In this document: in pieces, positions 1 through 8,792 of the stretch
How positions within the stretch are numbered: position 1 is the first letter of the stretch
Layout of the letters: each line of letters opens with the position of its first letter
Assembly (NCBI GenBank): GCA_040394195.1
Contig: JBEBSR010000005.1
Coordinates: 1 to 64,000 of the forward strand
Direction of reading: 5' to 3'
Length of the DNA stretch: 64,000 nt
From: Wohlfahrtiimonas larvae_A
Lineage (GTDB): Bacteria; Pseudomonadota; Gammaproteobacteria; Cardiobacteriales; Wohlfahrtiimonadaceae
Notes under the pieces: model-generated
Database searches by the model: none
What the model was told of the DNA's origin: nothing
Seen by the model: the letters and a program-made list of their open reading frames with translations, nothing else
Translations under genes and position numbers: made by a program

Positions 1-372
1 GATTTCAGTTGAGCCTGCCACAGTGTTATGATCAACTTCACCGAGTATTCTGATTTTAGTTGTGGGTGTAACAGTTTGATTACGCCAGACTTTTTTGTTT
101 ACTTCTATTTTGATCGTGCCTGAATCATCTTTAAACATATATTCTTCAGCATTTAAGCTTTTTGCACTGCCAGTAATATAACCTTCTAATAATACAAATG
201 TATCATCAGCCTGTTTTTTAGCTTCTGCAACTGTGGTTAATTTTGTGTAATCAGCTTGTGTTGTTGAAGGTAGTTTGGTTGGTGTTTTATCTGCAACAAA
301 TCCACCTTGTGCATAGGCCGATACAGGTGAAAATAACATCGCAACAAACATTATTTTAATCATTTTTTTCAT
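1..372 (-). CDS. YgiW/YdeI (BOF, OB-fold) family exported stress protein, 3' end outside window
   Basis: Reading from the ATG at 372 toward base 1 gives 124 codons with no stop. A hydrophobic signal peptide ends near SAYA (about residue 21). The mature part matches the small bacterial OB-fold family of E. coli YgiW/YdeI: a VAEAKKQADDTFVLLEGYI segment, then a YMFKDDSGTIKIEV strand block and a VTPTTKIRILGEVD strand close to the family's C-terminus. Family members are periplasmic stress or envelope proteins of about 130 residues, so only a handful of residues should be missing beyond base 1. The gene is divergent from the phosphonate operon and shares a 208-bp intergenic region with it. The family is clear; the function is not well defined. 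Confidence 0.82.
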   Translation of the reverse strand, partial: MKKMIKIMFVAMLFSPVSAYAQGGFVADKTPTKLPSTTQADYTKLTTVAEAKKQADDTFVLLEGYITGSAKSLNAEEYMFKDDSGTIKIEVNKKVWRNQTVTPTTKIRILGEVDHNTVAGSTEI

Positions 373-470
373 AATATTACCTTATTGGGTTGACGATACT
401 TTTTGCATTATAAGCGCTTTGAATTAGCTTAGTTTTTTAATATATCTATTGATTGATTATGGCACTGATT

Positions 471-532
471 GTGTCATAAAACTTTCATATTTTAGTCATG
501 CTGCTGTCATATTCATGTCATGACCATGTCAC
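471..532 (+). promoter_or_regulatory. Six tandem PhoB half-sites (three Pho boxes)
   Basis: Six 7-bp units spaced exactly 11 bp apart start at 471, 482, 493, 504, 515 and 526: GTGTCAT, CTTTCAT, TAGTCAT, CTGTCAT, ATGTCAT, ATGTCAC. The 4-bp spacers are AT-rich in most cases. The 11-bp period and CTGTCAT consensus are those of the Pho box bound by phosphorylated PhoB. The last unit ends 10 bp before a -10-like TATACT at 543-548, the classical spacing for a PhoB-activated sigma70 promoter without a -35 element. This predicts phosphate-starvation control of the downstream phn operon. Confidence 0.88.
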
Positions 533-542
533 GATGACTATC

Positions 543-548
543 TATACT
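543..548 (+). promoter_or_regulatory. -10 element of the phn operon promoter
   Basis: TATACT lies 10 bp after the last PhoB half-site and 32 bp before the phnC ATG at 581. There is no TTGACA-like -35, as expected where PhoB replaces it. A ribosome-binding AAGGAA lies at about 568-573. Confidence 0.6.
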
Positions 549-580
549 GCATCCATCAAAAATGATTAAGGAATTTAATT

Positions 581-1393
581 ATGGATGCCATCAAAATCAA
601 ATCGTTAAATAAGTTATTTGCACAGAAGCAGGTGTTATTTGATATCGATTTAGATATCCCACAAGGGCAGATGACAGCTTTATTAGGTCCATCTGGCTCT
701 GGTAAATCAACATTACTTCGACATATTAATGCACTGACAAAAGCATCATCAGGACATGTTGAAATTTTAGGCTCAACTTTGCAATCAGGCGGTGATATTC
801 ATAAAACAGCTCGCCAACAACGTTCTAATATTGGTTTTATTTTTCAGCAGTTTAACTTGGTGAATCGTTTATCTGTTTTGGATAATGTTTTGATTGGCAG
901 ATTAGGCAGAATTTCTGGCTGGAGAAGCTTATTAAAATATTTCACATTAGAAGAAAAACATAAAGCACTGCGTTGTTTAAAAAGAGTTGGCTTAGAAGAG
1001 TTTGCATATCAACGCGCATCTACATTATCAGGTGGACAGCAACAGCGCGTAGCAATTGCAAAGGTATTGATGCAAGAAGCAGACATTATTTTGGCAGATG
1101 AACCCATTGCATCTTTAGACCCTGAAGCTGCGAAGTCTGTAATGCAAGCACTGCGAGATATTAATCAGATTGATGGCAAAACCGTAATTGTAACGTTGCA
1201 CCAAGTGGATTATGCCCGTGAATACTGTGATCACGTTGCAGCATTAAAACAAGGGCGAGTGCGCTATTACGGTCGTATGGATCATTTAGATGATGCTTTC
1301 TTAAATAATTTATATGCATCACGCATTACGAATGATGAAGCGTGCAGCACATTACCAAATTCCATTTTAGATTTACAGTTCATTAAAAGTTAG
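581..1393 (+). CDS. phnC: Phosphonate ABC transporter, ATP-binding subunit PhnC
   Basis: This 270-residue ABC ATPase powers phosphonate import with PhnD and PhnE. Walker A GPSGSGKST is at residues 36-44, the signature LSGGQQQR near 150, and Walker B ILADEPIASLDP near 170, followed by the switch histidine in VTLHQVDYA. First-gene position, 3 bp before phnD and right behind the Pho boxes, fixes the identity better than the fold alone. Length is close to the usual 260-270 residues. It opens a long same-strand operon that runs to phnP. Confidence 0.95.
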   Translation: MDAIKIKSLNKLFAQKQVLFDIDLDIPQGQMTALLGPSGSGKSTLLRHINALTKASSGHVEILGSTLQSGGDIHKTARQQRSNIGFIFQQFNLVNRLSVLDNVLIGRLGRISGWRSLLKYFTLEEKHKALRCLKRVGLEEFAYQRASTLSGGQQQRVAIAKVLMQEADIILADEPIASLDPEAAKSVMQALRDINQIDGKTVIVTLHQVDYAREYCDHVAALKQGRVRYYGRMDHLDDAFLNNLYASRITNDEACSTLPNSILDLQFIKS

Positions 1394-1402
1394 GAGATGA
1401 TT

Positions 1403-2299
1403 ATGTTGAAATCAATTTTAGGTTCGATAGGTAAAGTTGCACTGGTTTCTGTGGCTTGTATTAGCATACTGAATTCTGCAAATGCACAAGAGCAGGAAGT
1501 GATTAATTTTGGAATCATTAGTACAGAATCTTCTCAAAATTTGAAGTCCGATTGGCAACCACTTTTGGATGATATGAGCAAACAAGTGGGTGCAGAAATT
1601 AAGCCATTTTTTGCAAGTGATTATGCAGGTGTGATTCAAGCAATGCGCTTTGGCAAAGTAGATATGGCTTGGTATGGCAATAAATCAGCAATGGAAGCAG
1701 TGGATCGCGCATCAGGTGAAGTCTTTGCTCGCGTTGTTTATGATGATGGCACAACAGGTTACAAAAGTGTTTTAATCGCTCAGAAAAATAGCCCAATTAA
1801 TAATGTTGAAGATATGTTGGCTAATGCAAAAACATTGAATTTCGGCAATGGTGATCCTAACTCAACATCTGGTTATTTGGTGCCTGCTTATTATATTTTT
1901 GGTAAACACAATGTTGATCCAAAGCAAATTTTTAAACGTACATTGAATGCTAATCATGAAAGTAATTTGATGGCTGTTGCTAATGGACAATTGGATGTTG
2001 CAACGTTCAATAGTAATGGTTGGGATATGATGAAAGAACGCCAGCCAGAAATTTTAGCAAAAGTGAAAATGATTTGGGAATCACCAGAAATTCCATCAGA
2101 TCCATTAGTGTGGCGCTCAGATATGCCAGAAGAGACGAAGCAAAAGGTTAAAGAATTTTTCTTAAATTATGGTGCAACGCCAGAAGAACAAGCAATTTTG
2201 AAACGTTTAAGTTGGTCTAAATTCCAAGCTTCTGATAATAGCCAGCTACAGCCAATTAGAGAGCTAGAAGCTTTCAGAAAAGCACAAGCAAAGCAATAA
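1403..2299 (+). CDS. phnD: Phosphonate-binding periplasmic protein PhnD
   Basis: This is the periplasmic binding protein that delivers alkylphosphonates to PhnE/PhnC. A signal peptide with a hydrophobic core (VALVSVACISILNSANA) precedes the mature start near QEQEV. INFGIISTESSQNLKSDW and the GNGDPNSTSGYLVPAYY block are typical of the PhnD/PtxB family, where Ser/Thr residues grip the phosphonate group. An in-frame ATG also exists at 1397, but the AGGAG at 1392-1396 sits too close to it and is ideally spaced (6 nt) for the ATG at 1403, so I chose 1403. The gene is tightly coupled to phnC and phnE. Confidence 0.94.
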   Translation: MLKSILGSIGKVALVSVACISILNSANAQEQEVINFGIISTESSQNLKSDWQPLLDDMSKQVGAEIKPFFASDYAGVIQAMRFGKVDMAWYGNKSAMEAVDRASGEVFARVVYDDGTTGYKSVLIAQKNSPINNVEDMLANAKTLNFGNGDPNSTSGYLVPAYYIFGKHNVDPKQIFKRTLNANHESNLMAVANGQLDVATFNSNGWDMMKERQPEILAKVKMIWESPEIPSDPLVWRSDMPEETKQKVKEFFLNYGATPEEQAILKRLSWSKFQASDNSQLQPIRELEAFRKAQAKQ

Positions 2300-2310
2300 A
2301 GGTCGAATGA

Positions 2311-3105
2311 ATGAATAATATGGATTCAATCAATATGCAATCTTCCAATCCTTTTAAAAAATGGTTCAACTGGATATTAGTGGTTGGGATTGCATTTATC
2401 CTTGTGGTTTCTTGGCGTGGCGGTGAAATGCAACCGATGAAGTTAATCACTGATGCCGATAATATGTGGACACTCACGAAAGAATTTTTCCCGCCAGATT
2501 TTACACATTGGAAGCTCTATTTATCTGAGATTCTAGTGACATTATATATCGCGATTTGGGGAACATTATTGGGCGTGATTTTTGCGATTCCTTTAGGTTT
2601 ATTGAGTGCCTCTAATATTGCACCACGTTGGGTTCAGCAAATTGTTAGACGATTGATGGATGCACTTCGCTCGATTAACGAAATGGTGTTTGCAATGATC
2701 TTTGTGGCAGCTGTTGGCTTAGGCCCATTTCCTGGAATTCTAGCGCTCTTTTTACATACAGTTGGTTCGTTGGCAAAACTTTTTGCAGAAGCAGTGGAAG
2801 CCATTGATGAAGGCCCTGTGGAAGGTGTTCGCTCGACAGGTTCCAGTAAATTGCAAGAAATTCAATATGGTGTGATTCCGCAAGTATTACCTCTTTGGAT
2901 CTCATATGCGCTATATCGTTTTGAATCTAATGTTCGTTCCGCAACAGTTGTGGGCATGGTGGGCGCTGGTGGTATTGGTGTTTTATTATGGGAAAGCATT
3001 CGTGGATTCGATTTCCCTGCAACATCCGCAATCATTTTGATCATTATTGTGACCGTTTCATTGATCGATATGTTGTCACAGTATCTTCGTAAAAAATTCA
3101 TTTAA
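2311..3105 (+). CDS. phnE: Phosphonate ABC transporter permease PhnE
   Basis: This 264-residue inner-membrane permease has about six membrane segments. It carries the BPD_transp_1 cytoplasmic EAA-type loop (EAVEAIDEGPVEGVRSTGSS region, about residues 160-180) that docks onto the PhnC ATPase. MVGAGGIGVLLWESIRGFD near the C-terminus is characteristic of PhnE proteins. It lies 11 bp after phnD and 8 bp before phnG. The reading frame is intact, unlike the frameshifted phnE known from E. coli K-12. Confidence 0.94.
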   Translation: MNNMDSINMQSSNPFKKWFNWILVVGIAFILVVSWRGGEMQPMKLITDADNMWTLTKEFFPPDFTHWKLYLSEILVTLYIAIWGTLLGVIFAIPLGLLSASNIAPRWVQQIVRRLMDALRSINEMVFAMIFVAAVGLGPFPGILALFLHTVGSLAKLFAEAVEAIDEGPVEGVRSTGSSKLQEIQYGVIPQVLPLWISYALYRFESNVRSATVVGMVGAGGIGVLLWESIRGFDFPATSAIILIIIVTVSLIDMLSQYLRKKFI

Positions 3106-3128
3106 TTAGCAACATGGGAAATGTATTC

Positions 3129-3563
3129 ATGCAACTGACAGATCGCCAACAATGGTTATCGATTCTGACGCAACAGAAAGAAGAGATTAATCATTATGCG
3201 CAAAATTTGAAAGCAAAAAAGTATGACATTGTACGAGCACCAGAAATTGGTATGGCAATGGTGAAGGGGAAAACAGCAGGCGAAGGGCAGGTTTTTAATT
3301 TAGGCGAAGTGACTGTAACACGTTGTGTTGTACGCATTGAAGGTGGCACGATGGGTTTCGGCTATGTTGTTGGTCGTAATCAAGATCAAGCATTATTGAT
3401 CGCTTTAGCTGATGCTTATTTGCAAGGTGCTGATCAAGCCATGTGGCAAAAAACTTTACTAGAACCTTTAAATACTTCATTGCAGAAGCGTTTAAAAGCA
3501 CAAGAAAACAAAGTGCAAACTACAAAAGTAGACTTTTTCACAATGGTGAGAGGAGAAGACTAA
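3129..3563 (+). CDS. phnG: Carbon-phosphorus lyase core subunit PhnG
   Basis: PhnG is a subunit of the PhnGHIJ core complex. With PhnI, H and L it helps replace the adenine of ATP by the phosphonate to give ribose 5-triphosphate phosphonate. The family landmarks are here: RQQWLSIL near the N-terminus, GEVTVTRCVVRIEGGTMGFG in the middle, and the C-terminal KVDFFTMVRGED that closely matches E. coli PhnG. An upstream ATG at 3114 would add five residues; the ATG at 3129 matches the family N-terminus better (about 144 residues). The stop overlaps the phnH start by one base. Confidence 0.93.
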   Translation: MQLTDRQQWLSILTQQKEEINHYAQNLKAKKYDIVRAPEIGMAMVKGKTAGEGQVFNLGEVTVTRCVVRIEGGTMGFGYVVGRNQDQALLIALADAYLQGADQAMWQKTLLEPLNTSLQKRLKAQENKVQTTKVDFFTMVRGED

Positions 3564-4159
3564 TGGGTGTACATTTAGTAAAGAGTTTTGAAAATCCAGT
3601 GTACACATCGCAATTGGTTTTCAGAAATATTCTATCCGCTTTGAGCGAACCTGGTATTTGGCAAACATTGCCCGAATGCGAAACTTTACCTGAATTTGAA
3701 TCCAGCACAATGTCAGTTTTATTCACATTATTGGATGCAGATACTGTTTTGTGGTTGCCTAAAGCTAAACAAACAGAAGCGGTACAAACAAATTTAACTT
3801 TCCATTGTGGTTGTAAAATTACATCGCAACAAGAAATGGCACAGTTCGCAATCTATGATTTAGAAAAATTTCTAAACGATGACAACATTGTCTTATCTAT
3901 GGGAAATGATCGCTATCCTGATCTATCCGCCACTGTGATTTTACAGATTCCAGAGTCAGTGGATTTAACTTCAGTGATTTGGCGTGGCCCTGGGATTGAA
4001 AATGCTCGTGAATGTCAGTTGCCATTACCTAAAAAGTTTTGGGATAAACGCCAAAAGTTCATCGCATTTCCACGTGGTATTGATTTTATTTTCACGCAAG
4101 GCAATCGCGTGATGGGTTTACCAAGAAGCACAAGAATCACGCTTGAGGAGAAAAACTAA
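3563..4159 (+). CDS. phnH: Carbon-phosphorus lyase core subunit PhnH
   Basis: PhnH (198 residues from this start; E. coli 194) forms part of the PhnGHIJ core and is structurally related to PLP-fold proteins without binding PLP. Supporting segments are a FRNILSALSEPGIWQTL N-terminal block, TLLDADTVLWLP, IWRGPGIENARE and the C-terminal FPRGIDFIFTQGNRVMGLPR, which is highly typical of PhnH. The frame stays open upstream to 3443, inside phnG. The ATG at 3563 has an AGGAGAAG ribosome site at 3551-3558 and overlaps the phnG stop as TAATG, so it is the real start. Confidence 0.94.
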   Translation: MGVHLVKSFENPVYTSQLVFRNILSALSEPGIWQTLPECETLPEFESSTMSVLFTLLDADTVLWLPKAKQTEAVQTNLTFHCGCKITSQQEMAQFAIYDLEKFLNDDNIVLSMGNDRYPDLSATVILQIPESVDLTSVIWRGPGIENARECQLPLPKKFWDKRQKFIAFPRGIDFIFTQGNRVMGLPRSTRITLEEKN

Positions 4160-5259
4160 TGTATGTAGCAGTTAAGGGCGGCGAAAAAGCCATTGAAAAT
4201 GCCCATTCATATTTAGATGATTATCGTCGTGGTGATCGAGCCATTGCTGAATTAACTATCACGCAGATCAAAGAACAATTACCATTGGCTGTATCGCGTG
4301 TGATGACTGAAGGTTCATTGTATGATCCTGAATTGGCAGCGTTGGCAATCAAACAGAGCGCTGGTGATATTGTAGAAGCAATTTTTTTATTGAGAGCCTA
4401 TCGTACAACGTTACCAAGATTCACAGATAGTTTGCCATTGGATACAACAAAAATAGCGTTAAAACGCCGAGTTTCTGCTGTTTATAAAGATATTCCAGGT
4501 GGCCAATTATTAGGTCCAACATTTGACTATACACATCGCTTATTGAACTTTGCATTAGCTGCTGAATCAGATCAAGCAGAAAGCATTGGTGATTCTAAAA
4601 ATGAGGATCAAGAGTTTGCTAATTGCCCTCATATATTAGATTTATTGATGAATGAAGGGCTTGTGATGAAGCCTGATGAAAAGCGCCAAGCACCTGTTAA
4701 GGATATTACGCGTGATCCCGTGCAGTTTCCAGCAGGTAGAGCAGAGCGTTTGCAATTATTGGCACGTGGTGATGAAGGTTTCTTGCTGTCATTGGCTTAT
4801 TCAACTCAGCGTGGATTTGGTCGCACGCATCCTTTCATGGGTGAAATGCGCTTTGGTGATATTGAAATCTGGTTGCATCCTGAAGAGTTGGATATGGATA
4901 TTCCCATTGGCACAATTGAAATCACAGAGTGCGAAATGGTGAACCAATTTGTGGAAACATCCGAAGATGTGCAATTTACACGCGGTTATGGTTTAGGCTT
5001 TGGTTACTGTGAACGTAAAGCAATGTCGATGGCATTGGTGGAGCGCGCATTATGTGCGGATGATTGGGAAGAAGAGCGTGAATCACCTGTTCAAGATGAA
5101 GAGTTTGTTTTATCCCATTGTGACAATGTGGAAGCTTCGGGTTTTGTATCTCATCTAAAATTACCGCATTACGTTGATTTCCAATCGGAATTGGATCTTT
5201 TGCGCAAGATCAGAGCTGAACGAGCACAAGCGAAAAGTCATCAAGGGATGGAAGGATAA
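4159..5259 (+). CDS. phnI: Carbon-phosphorus lyase core subunit PhnI (nucleosidase component)
   Basis: PhnI (366 residues; E. coli 354) is the nucleosidase subunit that, with PhnG, H and L, displaces adenine from ATP with the phosphonate. Characteristic segments are MYVAVKGGEKAIENAH at the start, the LPRFTDSLPLDT block, the SRV/RVSAVYKDIPGGQLLGPT region, and a FTRGYGLGFGYCERKAMSMA block near residue 280 found in all PhnI proteins. The gene starts one base before the end of phnH (TAATG), showing translational coupling, and is followed 4 bp later by phnJ. Confidence 0.95.
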   Translation: MYVAVKGGEKAIENAHSYLDDYRRGDRAIAELTITQIKEQLPLAVSRVMTEGSLYDPELAALAIKQSAGDIVEAIFLLRAYRTTLPRFTDSLPLDTTKIALKRRVSAVYKDIPGGQLLGPTFDYTHRLLNFALAAESDQAESIGDSKNEDQEFANCPHILDLLMNEGLVMKPDEKRQAPVKDITRDPVQFPAGRAERLQLLARGDEGFLLSLAYSTQRGFGRTHPFMGEMRFGDIEIWLHPEELDMDIPIGTIEITECEMVNQFVETSEDVQFTRGYGLGFGYCERKAMSMALVERALCADDWEEERESPVQDEEFVLSHCDNVEASGFVSHLKLPHYVDFQSELDLLRKIRAERAQAKSHQGMEG

Positions 5260-5263
5260 GAAC

Positions 5264-6118
5264 ATGCAAGAAACAAGTTTATATAATTTCGCTTATTTGG
5301 ATGAACAAACCAAACGAATGTTGCGTCGTGCTTTGTTGAAAGCAGTTGCAATTCCAGGTTATCAAGTGCCATTTGGCGGTCGTGAAATGCCATTGCCTTA
5401 TGGATGGGGAACAGGCGGGATTCAAGTAACAGCTAGTATTATTGGTGCATCTGATGTTCTAAAAGTGATCGACCAAGGTGCGGATGACACAACGAATGCC
5501 ATTTCTATTCGTAAGTTCTTTGAAAAAACTGCCCATGTTGTTACAACAACACATACAAAAGAAGCAGATATCATTCAAACGCGTCATAGAATCCCTGAAG
5601 AGAAATTAAAAGCAGGGCAGATCATCGTTTTCCAAGTGCCAATTCCAGAGCCATTACGTTTTATTGAGCCTTCGGAAGTGGAAACGCGCACAATGCATGC
5701 ATTGCAAGATTATGGTGTGATCAATGTGAAGTTGTATGAAGATATTGCTCGCTTTGGCAACATTTCAACATCCTATGCTTACCCTGTGAAAGTGGATAAC
5801 CATTACATTATGGATCCTTCACCGATTCCAAAATTTGATAACCCAAAAATGAACCAAAGTGAAGCATTAATGCTATTTGGTGCAGGTCGTGAAAAGCGTT
5901 TATATGCGCTACCACCTTATACAGATGTTGTGAGCTTGGATTTTGAGGATTATCCCTTTGAAGTTCAAAAATGGGACAACGTTTGTGAAATTTGTGGTAG
6001 CCCAGATTCATTCTTGGATGAAGTTGTGGTGGATGATAAAGGTCATCATATTTTTGTCTGTTCAGATACTGATTATTGCCAATCTCAGCTGGCAACAAAG
6101 GATGAAGCATGCAATTAG
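5264..6118 (+). CDS. phnJ: Carbon-phosphorus lyase catalytic subunit PhnJ (radical SAM)
   Basis: PhnJ is the radical-SAM enzyme that cleaves the C-P bond of 5-phosphoribosyl 1-phosphonate, giving alkane and ribose cyclic phosphate. The ligand pattern C-X2-C-X21-C-X5-C falls at residues 241, 244, 266 and 272, the same numbering as reported for the E. coli enzyme; the last cysteine corresponds to the thiyl-radical residue. FGGREMPLPYGWGTGGIQ and GAGREKRLYALPPYT are strongly conserved PhnJ blocks. The frame is open upstream to 5174 within phnI, but only the ATG at 5264 gives the family length (284 residues). Confidence 0.96.
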   Translation: MQETSLYNFAYLDEQTKRMLRRALLKAVAIPGYQVPFGGREMPLPYGWGTGGIQVTASIIGASDVLKVIDQGADDTTNAISIRKFFEKTAHVVTTTHTKEADIIQTRHRIPEEKLKAGQIIVFQVPIPEPLRFIEPSEVETRTMHALQDYGVINVKLYEDIARFGNISTSYAYPVKVDNHYIMDPSPIPKFDNPKMNQSEALMLFGAGREKRLYALPPYTDVVSLDFEDYPFEVQKWDNVCEICGSPDSFLDEVVVDDKGHHIFVCSDTDYCQSQLATKDEACN

Positions 6119-6927
6119 TGAATGAAAGCGAGTTAGCAATGGAAAGTTCAGTGGTTGAAACACCATTATTAGAAGTGAAAGCCTTAACAAAATTATATGG
6201 CCCAAACAAAGGCTGCCAAGATGTTTCTTTTGAAATTTATCCTGGTGAAGTGATTGGCATTGTGGGTGAATCAGGCTCAGGTAAATCGACATTATTGTCC
6301 ACATTATCAGGGCGATTAAAACCAGATCATGGTTCTGTGACATATATTCATGCAGATGGCACAATCCAAAATCTATATGAACAAACAGAAGCAGAACGCA
6401 GGCAATTACTTAGAACAGAATGGGGATTTGTTGAGCAAAATGCTCGTGATGGTTTGAGAATGGCTGTTTCAGCAGGCGCAAATATCAGTGAGCGCTTGAT
6501 GGCGCAAGGTGTTCGTCATTATGGTCATTTAAATCAAACAGCGCGTGAATGGTTAGAAGAAGTAGAAATCTCTGAAAGTCGTGTGAATGATTATCCAAGA
6601 ACATTTTCAGGCGGCATGCAGCAGCGTTTGCAGATCGCGCGCAATTTAGTATCCAATCCTCGTTTAGTGTTTATGGATGAACCCACAAGTAGTTTAGATG
6701 TTTCTGTGCAAGCTAAGCTGTTAGATTTGATTCGATCATTGGTTCGTCAATATAACTTATCCATCATTTTAGTTACACATGATTTAGCAGTTGCAAGGTT
6801 GCTCGCGGATCGTTTAGTAGTGATGCAAAATTCACGCGTCATTGAAACAGGTTTAACTGATCAAATTTTAGATGACCCACAACACGCATATACCCAGTTG
6901 TTAGTGTCATCCATCTTGCAAGTATAA
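6109..6927 (+). CDS. phnK: Carbon-phosphorus lyase ABC-type ATPase PhnK
   Basis: PhnK (272 residues) is an ABC ATPase of the oligopeptide-transporter type that binds the PhnGHIJ core rather than a permease; with PhnL it drives conformational changes of the lyase. Walker A GESGSGKST is at residues 53-61, the signature FSGGMQQRLQIARNL near 165, and Walker B LVFMDEPTSSLDVSVQ near 185. The start overlaps the last 10 bases of phnJ and has AAGGA at about 6096-6100. The N-terminus is some 15 residues longer than E. coli PhnK; an in-frame ATG at 6139 is an alternative. Confidence 0.93.
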   Translation: MQLVNESELAMESSVVETPLLEVKALTKLYGPNKGCQDVSFEIYPGEVIGIVGESGSGKSTLLSTLSGRLKPDHGSVTYIHADGTIQNLYEQTEAERRQLLRTEWGFVEQNARDGLRMAVSAGANISERLMAQGVRHYGHLNQTAREWLEEVEISESRVNDYPRTFSGGMQQRLQIARNLVSNPRLVFMDEPTSSLDVSVQAKLLDLIRSLVRQYNLSIILVTHDLAVARLLADRLVVMQNSRVIETGLTDQILDDPQHAYTQLLVSSILQV

Positions 6928-6937
6928 GGAGCGCAAT

Positions 6938-7648
6938 ATGTCCGAAGTTATGATCTCAGCGAATGGTATTTCAAAGAAATTCGTCATGCATCAGCAAAAT
7001 GGTGCAGAAATTAATGTTTTCAATGATCTGAAATTTGATGCTGAATCTGGCAAGTGTTTGATTTTAGCAGGGCAATCAGGATCAGGAAAATCAACACTAT
7101 TGCGAATGATGTACGGCAATTATTTATCTAACAGTGGTGAGCTTAAAATCAAAGATGGCAATCAATGGGTGGATATGGTGACAGCAACTCCACGCCAAAT
7201 TGTTGCTTTGCGTAAAAACAGCATTGGTTATGTGAGCCAATTTTTGAAAACGATTCCTCGAGTAACAACATTGAATGTTGTCATGCAGCCAGCATTGGAG
7301 CGAGGCATTCCAAAAGAAGATGCACAAAAGCGCGCAGAAGATTTATTGAGTCGATTAAATATTCCAGAAAGATTGTGGCATTTAGCACCCAGTACATTTT
7401 CAGGTGGTGAACAGCAACGTGTGAATATTGCACGTGGATTTATGGTGAGTTGGCCAATTTTATTGCTAGATGAACCGACAGCATCATTGGATGAAAAGAA
7501 TCGTGATGTGGTTTTAGAGCTCATTCAAGAAGCTAAAGAGAATGGCAGTGCGATCATTGGAATTTTCCATGATGCTTATGTGCGCCAACAAGTGGGTAAT
7601 CGTCAATTCAACGTACTAAATAATGAGGTGGTTGATCATGTCAGCTGA
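6938..7648 (+). CDS. phnL: Carbon-phosphorus lyase ABC-type ATPase PhnL
   Basis: PhnL (236 residues) is the second ABC ATPase of the lyase; it stacks on PhnK and is needed for the nucleosidase step. Walker A GQSGSGKST is at residues 45-53, FSGGEQQRVNIARGF near 155, and LLLDEPTASLDEKNR near 175. KNSIGYVSQFLKTIPRVT (Q-loop) and IFHDAYVRQQ (H-loop) fit PhnL rather than transporter ATPases. An AAGGAG site at 6926-6931 precedes the ATG. The end overlaps the phnM start by 11 bases. Confidence 0.94.
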   Translation: MSEVMISANGISKKFVMHQQNGAEINVFNDLKFDAESGKCLILAGQSGSGKSTLLRMMYGNYLSNSGELKIKDGNQWVDMVTATPRQIVALRKNSIGYVSQFLKTIPRVTTLNVVMQPALERGIPKEDAQKRAEDLLSRLNIPERLWHLAPSTFSGGEQQRVNIARGFMVSWPILLLDEPTASLDEKNRDVVLELIQEAKENGSAIIGIFHDAYVRQQVGNRQFNVLNNEVVDHVS

Positions 7649-8783
7649 GCAAATTTTTACAAATGCACAGATCGTTTTAAGTGATGAGGTTATTAAAGGT
7701 ACAGTTGTTGTACAAGATGGCAAAATCAAAAGCATCGAGCATGGCAATGTTTCTGTGCCATCAGCGATGGATATGCAGGGCAATTATTTAATGCCTGGTA
7801 TGGTGGAGCTGCATACAGATAACTTGGAAAAACATATGATGCCAAGGCCATCTGTAAAATGGCCATCGTTACCTGCGATGATTAGCCATGATAACCAGAT
7901 TGCAAGTGCAGGGATTACAACTGTTTTCGATGCAATTTCGTTGGGTGATATTACACCTAAAAGTACACGCTTGACGAATTTAAAGCCGATGTTGGAAACT
8001 CTAAATTATTCACAAGAGCATCAAATCACTCGAGTGGAGCATAAGCTACATTTACGCTGTGAAGTGGCGCATCCTAATACCTTAGATGTGTTTGAGGAGA
8101 CAATTGGTAATAAGCATGTTGGTTTAGTTTCCTTGATGGATCATTCACCAGGGCAAAGACAATTCAGAGAAGTTGAGCATTATCGCGTGTATTACAAAGG
8201 GAAATATGGCTTAACTGCTGATGAAATGCGTGATTATGAAACTCAGCAATTAGCAAATGCTGCGTTATTTAGCCAAAAACATCGTTTAGATATTGCGCAA
8301 TATTGTCGTGATCATAATATTGTTATGGCGAGCCATGATGATGCAACGGAATCTCATGCTTTAGAATCTTATGAGTTGGGCATGAAAATTGCTGAATTTC
8401 CAACGACAGAAGAAGCAGCCAAATTTTCCACGATGAAGAATATGCAAGTATTAATGGGCGCGCCCAATGTGGTTCGTGGAGGTTCTCATTCAGGGAATGT
8501 GTCAGCAGGATTTTTGGCAAAGCAGAATTTATTGCATATATTATCCAGTGATTATTATCCAAGCAGTTTATTACACGCAGCATTTTTATTAACACATGAA
8601 GATATTGGCTATGATTTAGCTCAAGCTGTTCGTTGCGTGAGCAAAAATCCAGCGGAAGCTGTGGATTTACATGATCGTGGTGAAATCGCCGTGGGTAAAA
8701 AAGCGGATTTATTGCAAGTGATTATGCATGGTGATCAGCCATTAATTCAAGCAGTTTGGAAAAGTGGTTGTCGCGTTGTTTAA
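7638..8783 (+). CDS. phnM: Ribose 1-(alkylphosphonate) 5-triphosphate diphosphatase PhnM
   Basis: PhnM is a metal-dependent amidohydrolase-fold enzyme that removes pyrophosphate from 5-triphosphoribosyl 1-phosphonate, making the PhnJ substrate. MPGMVELHTDNLEKH near residue 60 carries the first metal-site histidine and the PhnM-specific NLEKH. MASHDDAT supplies another metal ligand region, and NVVRGGSHSGN is diagnostic for PhnM. An in-frame ATG exists at 7623, but GAGGTGG at 7625-7631 is correctly spaced for the ATG at 7638, giving 381 residues (E. coli 378). It overlaps phnL and runs 9 bp before phnN. Confidence 0.95.
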   Translation: MSAEQIFTNAQIVLSDEVIKGTVVVQDGKIKSIEHGNVSVPSAMDMQGNYLMPGMVELHTDNLEKHMMPRPSVKWPSLPAMISHDNQIASAGITTVFDAISLGDITPKSTRLTNLKPMLETLNYSQEHQITRVEHKLHLRCEVAHPNTLDVFEETIGNKHVGLVSLMDHSPGQRQFREVEHYRVYYKGKYGLTADEMRDYETQQLANAALFSQKHRLDIAQYCRDHNIVMASHDDATESHALESYELGMKIAEFPTTEEAAKFSTMKNMQVLMGAPNVVRGGSHSGNVSAGFLAKQNLLHILSSDYYPSSLLHAAFLLTHEDIGYDLAQAVRCVSKNPAEAVDLHDRGEIAVGKKADLLQVIMHGDQPLIQAVWKSGCRVV

Positions 8784-8792
8784 AGGATGATT

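Noticed and set aside
3443..3562. N-terminal extension of PhnH overlapping phnG
   Set aside because: The internal ATG at 3563 has a strong ribosome site and matches the family N-terminus; the extension is just open frame.
5174..5263. N-terminal extension of PhnJ inside phnI
   Set aside because: The ATG at 5264 gives cysteine positions and length equal to known PhnJ.
5808..6209. 133-codon open frame on the minus strand
   Set aside because: It lies antisense to phnJ/phnK, which are certain genes; composition and lack of a ribosome site mark it as a shadow.
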